This document shows, piece by piece, positions 11,300 through 21,200 of a stretch of DNA of 64,000 nt (positions are counted from its first letter, which is position 1; each line of letters opens with the position of its first letter). The notes beneath the pieces were generated by a model that was not told the DNA's origin, made no database searches, and worked only from the letters and a program-made list of their open reading frames with translations. Origin of the DNA: Prorocentrum cordatum (lineage: Eukaryota > Sar > Dinophyceae > Prorocentrales > Prorocentraceae). The stretch spans positions 1-64,000 of the forward strand of contig CAUYUJ010016152.1 in the NCBI GenBank assembly GCA_963575745.1. Direction: 5' to 3'. The translations under genes were made by a program, and so were the position numbers.

Positions 11300-12680
11300 C
11301 GAACAGTTTGCCCTGCTCCCCCCCTCCTCCTTCCCCGCGCGCCGACGCCTGCGCGGGCCCCCAGTCTGGGGCGCGCGCCGATTCCTAGTCCGACAGCGGC
11401 CCCCGCCCTCCGCCCGGCGCCGCCGCCGACTTCCAGCCCGACGCGCGCTCGTTCGCGACCCGCGCAATCCCCGCCTCCTAGGGCGATGTTGACCGAATCT
11501 CGTGCCCGACTTCGACTCCCGCGCCAGCGCCGACTTCTAGCCTGGCGCTTGTGCCATATGTCTGCCGAGCGCCTTCGCCGATCTCCACCCGCTCGTCGAC
11601 GCCGCGCTGCGCCCGCGCTGCGCCGGCGGCTGGGCGGACGGCCGACGCGGAGACGATGGGCCCAGCGCCGGGTCCGACGATGGTCCGACTCCGAGCCCGA
11701 CTGCCGGGCCGGCGCCTGCGCCGAATCCTTCAGCCTTTCCGCCATTCGCAGTGGCCTCCGACTGAAACAAGGCCGACCCCGTCGCCAGTTCCCAACCCGA
11801 CGCTTGCGCCGTCTCCCAAGCCGTGGCCTGGAGGAAGATCCGGCGACTTAGCTGCGGCCCCGTTCGTCGCCTATGCCGCCCCCCAGTCCGTCGCCAGCGG
11901 CGGCACCCGCGCCCGAGGCGCCAGGGCAGGCGCTCGGGCTCGAGAGAGGATCCGGCCAGCTAGCTGCGGCCTGCAGCCCGACGCCTGCGCCGGCCCCCGC
12001 CCCGTTGCTTGCGCCGGTTCCCATGCCGAAGCGCAGTGAGTCGCTAGCTTCGGCCTGGGCAAATCCTTGTCCGGGGCAGACGCCCTCCTCGGGTCGCGGC
12101 AGAAACGTGCTATTCCGCATCCGACTAGTCCGACGCTGGTTACGGTTCCATCTCCGATGCCGGCTCCAAGCCCGTCGCGACGCCGGCGATGATTCTTCGT
12201 CCAACGCCAGGGCGACCCCGGGCCCGGCGCTTGCGCCGACCTCCAAAGCGACGCCCGCTCCCGGGGCATATTCGAATCCCGGACCTCACAGGCAACCTCA
12301 ACGGTCGCCCTTGGGCATACGTATGGTTTGGCTACAGCATCTCGTTTCGGGAAGCGCATGTGCGCGCAGGCCGCGCGACGGTAACGTCGCGGTGCCGTCC
12401 GACGCTGGCGCCGATCCAGGATGGCGCAGCATGGCGAACATAACCGCCGGCGCGCCCGCCAGCGTGACCCGCTCGACGACGGTGAGCGGGGCAGGGGGCG
12501 CGTCGTTGGCGACGACCGCAGGCTTGCGCAGCACCGCGGCCACAAGTGCCGACGCATCTCCGACCTGCCCCAGCTTCGACTACATGTTTGACGCCTACTC
12601 TGGCTCCGTCCCCCGCCGCTACCTCAAGGCCGACTCCGGCTCCGACTCCGGCGTCGACGCTGGGGGAGGTGACCGTTTAG
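11300..12680. repeat. Degenerate short repeat, CCGACGC/GCGCCG type
   Basis: Variants of GCCGACTTCCAGCCCGACGC and GACGCCTGCGCCGGCCCCC recur every 20-30 bases, encoding Pro/Ala/Arg-rich sequence in every frame. I see no conserved domain. Confidence 0.5.
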
Positions 12681-13212
12681 ATAGCCGCGGAGAGCTTGTA
12701 GTCTTGCTCATCGATTCCCAGCTCTATAGAAGCGAGCAGCACCAAGCCGACCACGACGGTGGGATACGCAACTACGCCATCCAGCACTACGGTACCCCGC
12801 TGTACCACGATGTCGACTTCGAAGGCGTCGCGCACCACGCCGCTCACCAACGCAGTCGACATGGGCGGCGCCGCGTCCGTCCACCGCGGCGGAGTCTGAC
12901 ACCGCGTTGCTGACTTGTGCCCTGGAATCGCGCAGCTTCGGGTCTCCAGCGCTGCAGCGCCGCTGGCGCGCGCCTCCAGCCCGTCCCAGGCGACTCCGTG
13001 GACTCGATGGCCGCTGTTGCGTCTTTCGCGGAGCTGAAAGGCTATCTGCAGGATTTGCCTGCCGATCCGCCCCGCGCCGCCCTTCGCGTGCAAGTGCGAG
13101 TGTTCCAACGCCCTCTCCTCTGAGACGAAGGACCAGGCGCTGAGCTCCATAGGCAGCTGGCGCTCCACGCCTCCCCAGTGGCCCCGCCCCCTCCCTCCTC
13201 CATTCGCATCTT
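12681..13212. other. Unassigned spacer before TAG repeat
   Basis: Short open frames on both strands, none with a recognised motif. Confidence 0.35.
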
Positions 13213-13215
13213 AGC

Positions 13216-13293
<78 letters not shown>

Positions 13294-13310
13294 CGTAGTA
13301 GTAGTACTAC

Positions 13311-13344
<34 letters not shown>

Positions 13345-13363
13345 CGTAGTAGTAGTAGTAGTA

Positions 13364-13443
<80 letters not shown>

Positions 13444-13444
13444 T
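13213..13444. repeat. TAG/AGT trinucleotide microsatellite
   Basis: About 230 bases of TAG triplets with a few CGT and ACT variants, running straight into the assembly gap. The repeat is a likely reason the assembly broke here. Confidence 0.95.
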
Positions 13445-13544
13445 NNNNNNNNNNNNNNNNNNNNNNNNNNNNNNNNNNNNNNNNNNNNNNNNNNNNNNNN
13501 NNNNNNNNNNNNNNNNNNNNNNNNNNNNNNNNNNNNNNNNNNNN
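13445..13544. other. Assembly gap of 100 N
   Basis: Exactly 100 undetermined bases, the customary placeholder for a gap of unknown length. Sequence to the left is GC-rich satellite; sequence to the right is AT-richer coding DNA. Whatever joins them is not known, and the 5' part of the element on the right is lost in it. Confidence 0.98.
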
Positions 13545-13545
13545 T

Positions 13546-14292
13546 ATTGAGTCACAGGCTATCCGCAATGGAACAAAAGTGCATTTCTTCAATATCTTGG
13601 AGCTATCTTCAGTCAAACATGAGGAACTTCCTCCTGATCTACGTAAATTCAAGGGCAGAGTGGTGGTTCAGGGCAATACAGGCAAAGATGAAACTGGTTT
13701 GGCCGCCATATTCGCCGACGCCGTTTCCAGTGCTTCGCATATAGAGGCTTCCAAACTTTGCGATGCTACTGCGTTATTACCGCAATATGCGGGAGAGCAA
13801 AGTGACGCACCTGGAGCTTACACGCAGGCATTATTATACGGCGACGGACGAATTGATCCAGTTGATACCTGGATTACTATACCTAAATGGCGACAACCGA
13901 CATCATGGTCAAAATGCAAGAACCCAGTGTGCCGACTGCGATTGGCACTATACGGACACCCTTTCGCAGGTGTCTTTTGGGAACGAAAATGCCGTACATG
14001 CTTGGAAAGCGTCGGTTTCGAGCCTATTTCAGGATGGGAATGTGTATGGAGACACAACAAACTGGGACTGATACTTTCAGTATATGTGGACGATTTTAAA
14101 TTGGCCGTCCCAGCTCATAATCTACAGACTGGCTGGGATTATATTCGTAAAAGCGGTATCGATTTGGATCCACCTACTCCATACTCACAATATTTGGGTT
14201 GTGGACAACAAGCATATGATGTACCGCAGAGCATCTTCGACAAAAGAATGTCCACAATACGCCCTATGCTACCTGCACACAATGAGAAATAA
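13546..14292 (+). CDS. Copia-type reverse transcriptase, 5' partial
   Basis: The frame is already open at the gap edge, so the true start is upstream. The fingers region shows KFKGRVVVQGN near 13650. Motif A appears as SDAPGAYTQA with the Asp codon at 13804. The Copia-type motif LRLALYGHPFAGVFWE lies at about 13935-13983. Motif C is LSVYVDDF with both Asp codons at 14089-14094. DPPTPYSQYLGC follows, fitting the thumb. All RT catalytic aspartates are therefore present. The segment ends at TAA 14290-14292, and the same frame continues directly into RNase H-linked sequence. The product would copy element RNA into cDNA. The stop may be a mutation, a readthrough site or an assembly error. Confidence 0.75.
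   Translation: MESQAIRNGTKVHFFNILELSSVKHEELPPDLRKFKGRVVVQGNTGKDETGLAAIFADAVSSASHIEASKLCDATALLPQYAGEQSDAPGAYTQALLYGDGRIDPVDTWITIPKWRQPTSWSKCKNPVCRLRLALYGHPFAGVFWERKCRTCLESVGFEPISGWECVWRHNKLGLILSVYVDDFKLAVPAHNLQTGWDYIRKSGIDLDPPTPYSQYLGCGQQAYDVPQSIFDKRMSTIRPMLPAHNEK
14290..14292 (+). other. Isolated in-frame TAA in Copia pol
   Basis: The codon series AAT GAG AAA TAA TAC AAT keeps frame on both sides, and sequence upstream (RT thumb) and downstream (basic linker, RNase H) belongs to one polyprotein. Confidence 0.8.
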
Positions 14293-17200
14293 TACAATAC
14301 GGCAAAACACGTTCGTGGTATTCGACATGACATGCTTGGTTTTACAGATCAGTGCATTGAGCGGTACCTGGAACGCGCCTCCAAGCGCGCCCAGGGAACA
14401 GGGTCACGTCGGAAACGATCCGACTCGCCGAGGGCTTCGCGATCCAAATCGCCATCCTCCTCCGGGTCGGTCGCCAGACCTACTAGTGTGCTCAACGCAC
14501 GGACAAGATCATCCAGCCCAGCAAAATCGGTCGACACAACTTCTACCAACACCATTCCCGCCACATACCATGATCTACCCGACGCAGAGACCCCTGGCAT
14601 AGAGGACACCTCCTTCACTGAGTCCGACTATTCAGACGAGGGCGTTCTCGGCCAGGACGCGGCAAGTGTTCTCATGAAGATCCTGTACTTGGCACGTTGC
14701 TGTCGTTTCGATCTTCTACATCCGGCATGTATGTTGGCCAGAGAAATTACCAAATGGAATACTACATGTGACAAACGTCTACATCGGTTGATATGCTACA
14801 TCAAAACGACGCGTACACATTGCTTACACGGATGGATAGGCGATTCGTCAGACAAGTTATCCATCATGCTCTTCACTGACGCCTCGTTCGCTGATTGCAT
14901 TACATCTTCCAAATCCACTACCGGTGTTTTTGCTGCGCTTGTTGGACCCAATACGTTCTTTCCAGTCAACGCTGTATGTAAGAAACAAACGGTTGTTTCA
15001 CATTCATCTATTGAATCGGAGATCGTTGCTCTCGATTCCGCACTACGACTGGAAGGGTTACCACTACTATCATTCTGGGAAGCCGTGGTGGGAGTTGCCA
15101 AAACATGCAAAGAGAAGAATACATGCCTGAGTAGCCATCGACACGTTGACCCGGCGATGTGTCCTACATTGGCAGCCAAAAAGAAGCGTAAACCATCGCC
15201 TCGCAAGGCACCCCCTACTCGGGGATCTTCTCCTAGCCGTAGGCAACTACCGCTAAATACGGATTTGCCTACGACTCCAAAGAGACGTACGATATCCCAT
15301 GAAGGTACCGTACTACACGTGGATCCAGAGCCAGCTCCAGAGATCAGTGCACCGAAAGTACGACTTATCGTCCTGGAGGATAACCAGGCCGTTATTAAAA
15401 TTGTCCAAAAGGGACGTACACCAGCACTTCGTCATCTTCATCGTACTCATCGTATCAATCTGGATTGGATATGCGAAACATGCCAAATTGAACATATCGA
15501 GCTTAAATATGTAGGAACAAAAGAGCAGATCGCAGATATGATGTCCAAACATTTCGAGACCAAGAAAGCAGACCTTTGGAAGGACCTCTTGGAACACTCG
15601 CTTATTTTTCCTGTTACTCCGATACAATGTCCGCCGATACGAGGGCCTCGGAGGCCCGACGGTTTACCTCATGAAGCGGAACCCCCTAAATTGAATGGAT
15701 GCCCAGAAATATGCAAGATATTGCTGACGGAAAAAGAAAGATGGGGCGATGTAGGATCAGAATGCGGATTTCAGTGTGTTGGGCAAGCTAGCCATGAGGG
15801 ACTATGTGCATGCATGTACCACTATGGCGTACCAGCCGCAGATACTGCGTCGCGCACACCTCGTTCACGCGCACGTTCACCGCACGGTAGACATCCCCGC
15901 CATCCTCCCTCACCTCAACGAGATGCAGAGAGAGTTAGGACATTGATTATTCGTTCACACCGCAGCAATTTTACGACTCGAGCTGCAAAGCTTACAAGCA
16001 TCCTGTTTGCCGCTTGCGAGGCGAAAGTAAGGGAGATCGGTTCTAATCCCGACCCCTCCATCCACGAGATGGATCAGGCACAGCCGCTCAACCTCGTCGG
16101 CTGGCCCATCGGCTACGACAAGGAGTACGACCCGAACGCCAGGGACGATGACCGCGTGGGCTTCGCGTACCGCGCTCAAACTGGTCGTCCTCGTGATCCC
16201 GAAGATGGTTACATATACATACATCAACGGCGTGCCGATCGGAGCGGAGAATTTGATCTCCGCGTACCCGACGAGTCTTCTATCCGTGAACTTGCCCGCT
16301 TCGCGTCCGTCGAGGCTAAGAAATGGGCCAGCACTGAGAGTGGATCCGTCGGCGGCAACGCCAACTACGAGTACAACACGTTCACAGCTACGCCGTGGCT
16401 ATCTTTCATGCGTGCTATGTGTATGATTTCCAGCCTTTTCAATCGTAATCCTTCAGTACAAGACAGTGTTCGTGGACTACATGATCATTTGAATGCGACG
16501 ATCCCAGGATCAGACCGCAAATGTCCACCATCAATCTTTACTACAATGATACTGAAGACGGAGTGGATGATGATTCACAACGATTGGTCCAAAATTGGCA
16601 GTGCAGTTCTGGGACAATACACCGAGGACAGCGTTACGGATACGCAAATCTATTACAACAATGGTCTGAGTGCACCATCCGATGTATACCAGAATGGATT
16701 GGTAACGCCATGCTATGCTCCTAAAATTGATCGTGCAATGGCCAAGCTACCTACTCGTCCACCTGGCATCGCCAGGACATCGGGTACATCTGGACACATC
16801 GGTCATATTGTCGAGGATAACTTGGCCACCACCACGAGAGCTTTTTCCGACCTTACCCAAACAAAGAAGTTCTGCCGCAAGCTTACTACATGGTTGACTG
16901 CGCGCGGAGGCTTTGGAAGTATCGGATCAAACTCCAAGACGGTGGCAACGCCATCCGACCATCCGAATGGTTGGGTGGCGATATTGGATGATCCACAAGA
17001 TACAGAGCGTACCTATCGTTGGACACCATACAACGAAGGCAACGACTTCTTCGGCGACGCTGCTGACCACATGGGTTCGAATGACCCTGGCATGACTCCT
17101 GGCAATGATGTTGACCCATTTGAGCTGGACCACGCAAAATACAGTGCTTTCTGTGGTGGTCGCTTGGTTTCTACCCTATTGTCAGACAATGGGTGGCACT

Positions 17201-18213
17201 CACTCGTACAAGAGGACTTGGGACTATTATTACATCATGCATTTGGGCCATCGGGTCATGCGTACAACTGGACCAACTTGTACACTGATTCAACATGGAT
17301 CATGCATCCGAAGAAAGGGGCTAAGGGTGCAAACCACAAGAAGTACCCCACTTTCGGCATCGACGAGCTCAACGCTGCCCGGAAGAGAATCGACCTCGCC
17401 AAAGCATCAAATACTGCTCTTGTACCGCTATTCATGCCGTGCCTTAACCGCGCGGAATACATGGGTGGCGCTACTCTTGAGCACCTGTCGACCATGATCC
17501 GCGACGACATCATGATGTGGGCATTCTCTTTTGGCAATTACAGGGAATGGTTCAGACATAATGACACGCCGATCGGTCAAGATTGCGTTCTCTTGCCTGA
17601 AACTGGTTATGAGGGCGTACGATACGGAATGGAGGAACTACGCAAGCAACGTTTCGAGAAAGAGGAAAGCCGTATCAACGCTCTTCTCAACAATCAGTTT
17701 GAGAACACTCTCGAGCAGCGCTATATGATCAGGAAGATCCGCGAAGCCAGAGGCCTCATGTTTCAAAGCGACAACGCTTCCATCAAGAAGTGGCGCGAGT
17801 TGAACGAGACCATCTGGGAATATTGGGCCAATGATTTCCCATCATCCATAAAACAAAGACACTATCACAGGGGACTCAATGCCATGGTAGTATGGAGCGC
17901 GAACGACATCGCATGTGCCAATCCTGGACAGAACACCATCGACATGCGCCGACATCACAGTCGTGCTCCTACCAACGTACACGAGCTCCAAAAGATGGAA
18001 TGTGAGGGCGGCGTCCCGACGCTCATGCCCGTGCACGTGCTCGTGGACGTCTCACGTTTTGTCGATGTGATGCAGTATTTTCGCTGCCCCACGGTCATGG
18101 GACTTGGAAAAGCAGCGCAATGGGGCGTACACCCGAACTTTGATCACCACACGAGCGACTTGATCACTATCATGCAGAACCGTGGTATCACTGTTCTTCC
18201 ATCCGACCATTGA
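14293..18213 (+). CDS. Copia RNase H plus long unknown extension
   Basis: A first ATG lies at 14332, but translation as part of the upstream polyprotein is equally possible. A basic Ser/Arg/Pro-rich linker (about 14365-14530) joins RT to RNase H. RNase H shows MLFTDASFAD (Asp codon 14878), SHSSIESEIVAL near 15000-15035, LEDNQAVIKI (Asp codon 15379) and KEQIADMMSKHF (Asp codon 15535), so the four acidic positions appear conserved. A second basic linker with KKKRKPSPRKAP at about 15178 splits the RNase H halves and could act as a nuclear localisation signal. Beyond 15620 the protein continues for about 860 codons. It has a Cys-rich patch at about 15700-15825 and no domain I can name. Confidence 0.65.
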   Translation, partial: YNTAKHVRGIRHDMLGFTDQCIERYLERASKRAQGTGSRRKRSDSPRASRSKSPSSSGSVARPTSVLNARTRSSSPAKSVDTTSTNTIPATYHDLPDAETPGIEDTSFTESDYSDEGVLGQDAASVLMKILYLARCCRFDLLHPACMLAREITKWNTTCDKRLHRLICYIKTTRTHCLHGWIGDSSDKLSIMLFTDASFADCITSSKSTTGVFAALVGPNTFFPVNAVCKKQTVVSHSSIESEIVALDSALRLEGLPLLSFWEAVVGVAKTCKEKNTCLSSHRHVDPAMCPTLAAKKKRKPSPRKAPPTRGSSPSRRQLPLNTDLPTTPKRRTISHEGTVLHVDPEPAPEISAPKVRLIVLEDNQAVIKIVQKGRTPALRHLHRTHRINLDWICETCQIEHIELKYVGTKEQIADMMSKHFETKKADLWKDLLEHSLIFPVTPIQCPPIRGPRRPDGLPHEAEPPKLNGCPEICKILLTEKERWGDVGSECGFQCVGQASHEGLCACMYHYGVPAADTASRTPRSRARSPHGRHPRHPPSPQRDAERVRTLIIRSHRSNFTTRAAKLTSILFAACEAKVREIGSNPDPSIHEMDQAQPLNLVGWPIGYDKEYDPNARDDDRVGFAYRAQTGRPRDPEDGYIYIHQRRADRSGEFDLRVPDESSIRELARFASVEAKKWASTESGSVGGNANYEYNTFTATPWLSFMRAMCMISSLFNRNPSVQDSVRGLHDHLNATIPGSDRKCPPSIFTTMILKTEWMMIHNDWSKIGSAVLGQYTEDSVTDTQIYYNNGLSAPSDVYQNGLVTPCYAPKIDRAMAKLPTRPPGIARTSGTSGHIGHIVEDNLATTTRAFSDLTQTKKFCRKLTTWLTARGGFGSIGSNSKTVATPSDHPNGWVAILDDPQDTERTYRWTPYNEGNDFFGDAADHMGSNDPGMTPGNDVDPFELDHAKYSAFCGGRLVSTLLSDNGWHSLVQEDLGLLLHHAFGPSGHAYNWTNLYTDSTWIMHPKKGAKGANHKKYPTFGIDELNAARKRIDLAKASNTALVPLFMPCLNRAEYMGGATLEHLSTMIRDDIMMWAFSFGNYREWFRHNDTPIGQDCVLLPETGYEGVRYGMEELRKQRFEKEESRINALLNNQFENTLEQRYMIRKIREARGLMFQSDNASIKKWRELNETIWEYWANDFPSSIKQRHYHRGLNAMVVWSANDIACANPGQNTIDMRRHHSRAPTNVHELQKMECEGGVPTLMPVHVLVDVSRFVDVMQYFRCPTVMGLGKAAQWGVHPNFDHHTSDLITIMQNRGITVLPSDH
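18211..18213 (+). other. Isolated in-frame TGA in the extension
   Basis: The frame remains open for 1,306 codons before and 1,841 codons after this TGA, and amino-acid character does not change across it. The next ATG in frame is not until about 18274. Confidence 0.8.
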
Positions 18214-21200
18214 GTGGATACGTACGACAGGGTTACCCCACAGGCTTGGCACGCCAAACAGAACAACCATAACATGGCAATGTTTACAACGCAATGCTGC
18301 GACGCAGTATGCTATCGCAATTTTTGCGCATTGATACAGTCTCTTCCTTCTCAGCCATATCCATTCAGGCCGCCATTGCTGACTTCTGTCACGGACAACC
18401 AGGCCTACACGCAGGCCAAAGAAATCATGGCAGCCTTCGACTTCAGAGAAAAGTTGACAAACGAATGGAAAAGAGACCTCAGCCTCACAACGTTGATGAC
18501 ACAGACGGCAAACGAGACGGCTCATTGTGCGTGGATGGCGTCATGTGCCGAGGGCACATTGCCGGCATCACTGCCTGCCGAGACGGGCGACACGACTGAG
18601 CCGACTCCTGGAAGGTCGACACGTACGCCAGCACCTGACCCTGGCGATCCTGACCAAACTCTTCCTGATAATGATCCATGGGTTATGGCATACAACGACT
18701 TATTCCAGTACCTTATGTTGTTGATCAAAGAATACCTTGGGGCTTGGGCATCTTGGCATTCTCTTGAGAAAGATGAACTTCTAGAACCCAAGATCGTCAA
18801 AACTGTTGAAGATGCACATGCAGTTACTTGGGTTGTATTCGAGCAATTCTTACATCAGATCAAAGACTTGGATGGAGACGATAATGCGACCAAATCAAGA
18901 CTCATTGCAGAAGAAAACAGATTGTCTTCTCACCGCATCGGCCCAGCTGCCGAGAACGAGAAGAACATCGAGGCATGCAAAACATTCTTCAAACAGAATG
19001 CACTGGATCGAGTTGCTTTGGGTCATGACCCTAATGTTCCTACAGCCGTATGGAGGGCAGCTGATGACACAGCACAGCCAGCCCCACCAGGCCCATTGCC
19101 TGATCCACTGCAACCTGGACCGCAATCGATCAAAGCGTCGCAACCATCGACTCCAGAGCCTAAAGCAGAACAACAACCAGCAGATCAGCTCCCAAAAGCT
19201 GAGGCGGTACCGATCCCTGATGACGGCACCGACCTTGAGGCAATGGAGCTGGAGGCAACTCCTGCTGAGGAGGAGCCTTCTCCACATGAGATGAATATGT
19301 TGTCATGGCAGGACAGTTGTGAGCGTTCCATGCACGAGGATACCAGCAAGCTCGGGATCTTCGATAACTCATGCACTATTCGCGAATGGAAGATACAGTA
19401 CGGCGTCAAAGATGAACATCCATACATGTGCCCAATGTTGCGGGGCACGAAAGCGACCAATGGATTTGCCTGCATCGAAGACCGAGAGTGGTACGAGCAG
19501 CTACTGCATGATGATAGTGTAATTGCTCATGCGCCTGACATTGCACAATCTGGTTGTTTCCCAGAATGGAAATGTATACCATTACCACATTACGACGATG
19601 TACGTTATGGTCCTGAGCTAATTGATGAAAAATGGCTGGGAACAAACAAATACATGAGCAAAGACATCACGACTATGTTACGCCATGAGATTCACTACAA
19701 AAAGTTTTGGATCAACCAATTTCATGACAGACGTATTAATATCTGTGACAAAACAACAAAGAATGATTGGAAGATCCCAAGCAATTGGAAATCATTTAAA
19801 GAAATGGTTGAATGGAAATTCCGAGATCGCAAAGAAAGACACAATGGACCATCCATGGAAGCGGCAGTGGCACATTTCAAGAAAGACGGTGAAAATGATG
19901 GATACACCGATTGGAACGACTACTATCCGATATTCATTATTCGTGCGTTCCAGAAGCATATTGACCCTCAGAAAAACAGAATCGAGATATACGCCAAGCC
20001 GATTCCTGACGGAGGTGACCCCAGCACTTTTGACTGGAACAGCGTTATTGCTATTCGGTGCGTTGGTGGTCACAGTTGTGTCAACCCAACTTCAAAGCCA
20101 TGGAACATGGGATGGGAGAGCTTACAGTGGACAGATGTCAAATATCTCCATCATGGCACAGCATCCCGTGCCTGGAAGAACATATTGAAGACAGGGATCA
20201 TTCCTGGATATGTTGAACCACATTCTCAGAGAGACAGCAATTACAAGCCATCGCAGCGATCTGAGGCATTCTTCAGTTCTAGCACATATTTGAACAATGT
20301 TCAAAAGAACCCACATACTTCAGTGGAATCGTACAAGTTCAACAGCTACAAGAACGAAGTCGAGCTGGTGATCAACATGGAAATCGCCACAAAAGCAGGT
20401 TGCAGATTTTGGTTGGGTGCTCAGGGCGCTATCATGACTGAGGACGTGGTACCCGCTGCGGCAATTATTGCAATTCGCCGCCTCAAACCACACCACATGC
20501 ATGGCCAGCAGTTGCGGCCAGACGGCGACCCATGGGACTACCCGCCATTGGCAGCCAGAGAGCCATTGAGCAAGTACGAGATTTGCGCCTGCCTCCCTGG
20601 AGAGCTTATTGACGACCCACCTGGATTGGCACCTATCGACCCCGACCACGACATGGAGCCTCCAAGGACGACGCCAGCATCAGCACCCTCGGCCAGGCCG
20701 GGGGGAACCCCTGCTGGCCGTACATCCGCAGAGGACGCCTTGGATGAGCAAATAGTACGCGCTATGATTCAGGAGACCAATCACAAAGCAGATGATAAAG
20801 AATGGTTAATTGCATTGTCACATTGTCGTGAAGCTCTTCGACCAATCACATCAAAGATCATGCAAAAAGATTGGGATCGTCGTCCTGCATTTAACGATGT
20901 TCGAATGGGCGACTTCATTGTCATTAAGAATTGGGGTTCTACCAAATGCTTCCACTACGACAACCATTGGCCCAAAGGCAATCACAATACCAAGATTGCC
21001 ATGTCCAAGGGACACATATATGGTCCAATCATCCATTTCGGCATCTTCGACAAGTTCTTTGCGGTACAAGTACCTATTCTCAACTACGGTTTACGATGGG
21101 TAAATATCTGGTATAATGACAAAAGCATGCCCCTCAAGGGCGTTGTATTTGCATTACCGATTCGTATCGAAGAACACGCCATCGATCCAACATGGATAGA

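Noticed and set aside
13310-13744. Open frames spanning the N run
   Set aside because: They contain undetermined residues and start in the TAG repeat.
18061-18270. PIN- or NYN-type nuclease near HVLVDVSRFVDVMQYF
   Set aside because: Only one loosely similar stretch is seen; catalytic acidic residues could not be placed.
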